A stretch of 64,000 bases of DNA from Paracoccaceae bacterium. Its GTDB lineage: Bacteria; Pseudomonadota; Alphaproteobacteria; Rhodobacterales; Rhodobacteraceae. The notes beneath the pieces were generated by a model. The model had not been told where the DNA came from and made no database searches. It worked only from the letters and a program-made list of their open reading frames with translations. Shown here one piece after another: positions 63,341 through 64,000 of the stretch (its first letter is position 1; the number at the start of each line of letters is the position of its first letter). The stretch lies in NCBI GenBank assembly GCA_021648025.1, contig JAKITO010000008.1, positions 19,238 to 83,237 of the forward strand. Direction: 5' to 3'. A program made the translations under genes and the position numbers.

Positions 63341-64000
63341 TTACTCCCAGCGGGCCGCGTCGGTTCCCACGGCATCGCTAACGCAGGCAAAGCCATCGCG
63401 TTCCAGCAAGCCATCCAGATCGCGGGCGATTTTGCCGACCAGCGACAGGCCGCTGAACACCAGTGCGGTATACAACTGAACCGCCGAAGCTCCGGCGCGA
63501 ATTTTGCTATACGCCTGCTCGCCCGAGGCGATACCTCCGACACCAATCAGCGGAATTTCACCATCAGTCATCCTAAACATCTGCGCCAGCACCCGGGTCG
63601 ATTTGTCAAACAACGGCGCGCCAGAAAGCCCGCCCTTTTCCCGCGCCAGCGGGCTGGCAAGCCCGCCCCGGTCCAGTGTCGTATTGGTGGCGATGATTGC
63701 ATCAATCCGAACCTCGCGAGCGACCTCGGCAATGTCCGCCAACGCGTCAATGCCAAGGTCAGGCGCGATTTTCAGAAACACCGGTATCGGCCGTACCAAC
63801 CCGTCCCGCACCGCAATCACCCCCTGCAACAGTGCGCGCAACGCGGCTTTACCCTGCAAATCGCGCAGGCGCTCCGTGTTGGGGGACGACACATTGACCG
63901 TGGCAAAATCCAGATCCGCGCCGCAATGCGCCAATACCCGGGCAAAATCACCGGCGCGGTCATCGCTGTCCTTGTTCGCCCCCAGATTAAGCCCGATCAC
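63341..64000 (-). CDS. pyrD: Dihydroorotate dehydrogenase (quinone), 3' part
   Basis: The C-terminal 219 residues of a class 2 dihydroorotate dehydrogenase, cut by the window edge. FMN-binding pieces are visible: [30 protein letters not shown] (nucleophilic Ser), [13 protein letters not shown] and [20 protein letters not shown], with VQLYTALVF at the C terminus. It oxidises dihydroorotate to orotate at the membrane. The true start is outside the window. Confidence 0.95.
   Translation of the reverse strand: MIGLNLGANKDSDDRAGDFARVLAHCGADLDFATVNVSSPNTERLRDLQGKAALRALLQGVIAVRDGLVRPIPVFLKIAPDLGIDALADIAEVAREVRIDAIIATNTTLDRGGLASPLAREKGGLSGAPLFDKSTRVLAQMFRMTDGEIPLIGVGGIASGEQAYSKIRAGASAVQLYTALVFSGLSLVGKIARDLDGLLERDGFACVSDAVGTDAARWE

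Noticed and set aside
1..64000. tRNA genes, CRISPR arrays, insertion sequences or prophage
   Set aside because: No T-loop GTTCGANNC context with cloverleaf ends, no regular spacer-repeat pattern, and no transposase, integrase or phage structural genes were seen.

Overview
The window looks like a piece of chromosome from a marine alphaproteobacterium of the Rhodobacterales (Roseobacter-type). Supporting signs are moderately high GC, a DUF1127 protein, a TctCBA transporter, a perfect CtrA-type box (TTAA-N7-TTAA), a class A RNase P RNA, several acyl-CoA catabolic genes of the kind roseobacters use for DMSP and fatty acids, and proteins whose style matches that group. This placement is inference; no 16S gene is present. 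I see no phage, insertion sequence, CRISPR array, tRNA or rRNA.

Layout. 0.2-6.6 kb: beta-carbonic anhydrase, a two-domain FkbM methyltransferase/glycosyltransferase, a small unknown protein, cytochrome c oxidase subunit I (ctaD), then a HIT-NUDIX pair. 6.6-9.7 kb: tctCBA, a tripartite tricarboxylate-type transporter. 9.8-12.8 kb: rnpB, a frameshifted RraA-like pseudogene, rpmG (L33), a VIT/CCC1 transporter followed by a truncated second copy of rpmG, and a Bax-inhibitor-1/YccA protein. 12.9-16.8 kb: DUF1127, LysR regulator, quinone oxidoreductase, XRE regulator and a histidinol-phosphatase-like enzyme. 16.9-24.6 kb: two convergent purine deaminases (8-oxoguanine and guanine), mgtE, 5-formyl-THF cyclo-ligase, YmdB-type phosphoesterase and an SLC13/RCK permease. 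24.7-31.0 kb: a probable catabolic group made of an MttB-like methyltransferase, a sulfatase/phosphonate monoester hydrolase-like enzyme, an acyl-CoA synthetase and an amidase.

31.2-33.7 kb: a membrane-anchored RTX-repeat protein, then a tightly overlapping three-gene operon for exported proteins (two related Cys-containing proteins plus SCO1/SenC), a candidate periplasmic metal or thiol module. 33.8-39.4 kb: class II HMG-CoA reductase, propionyl-CoA synthetase and malic enzyme; an 18-bp perfect palindrome lies upstream of maeB. 39.6-44.3 kb: a nucleoside-salvage run with a two-part cupin protein, cdd, deoA, deoB and upp. 44.3-51.4 kb: a SPOR-domain protein, a protease-like protein lacking HExxH, a DUF2892 membrane protein, an acyl-CoA synthetase, a DMT transporter, a sulfotransferase and a degenerate Hint-domain protein behind the CtrA box.

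51.5-62.0 kb is a beta-oxidation district: fadJ, cupin and fadA, then GST, two acyl-CoA dehydrogenases, two MerR regulators and two PaaI-type thioesterases. Together these could activate, oxidise and thiolyse acyl-CoAs, with the MerR proteins as likely local regulators. A MATE exporter and the 3' part of pyrD (cut by the window edge) close the window. Short dispersed repeats recur in intergenic gaps: a 21-bp element at 18.25, 35.13 and 56.13 kb, and a GC hairpin at 8.67 and 57.73 kb.
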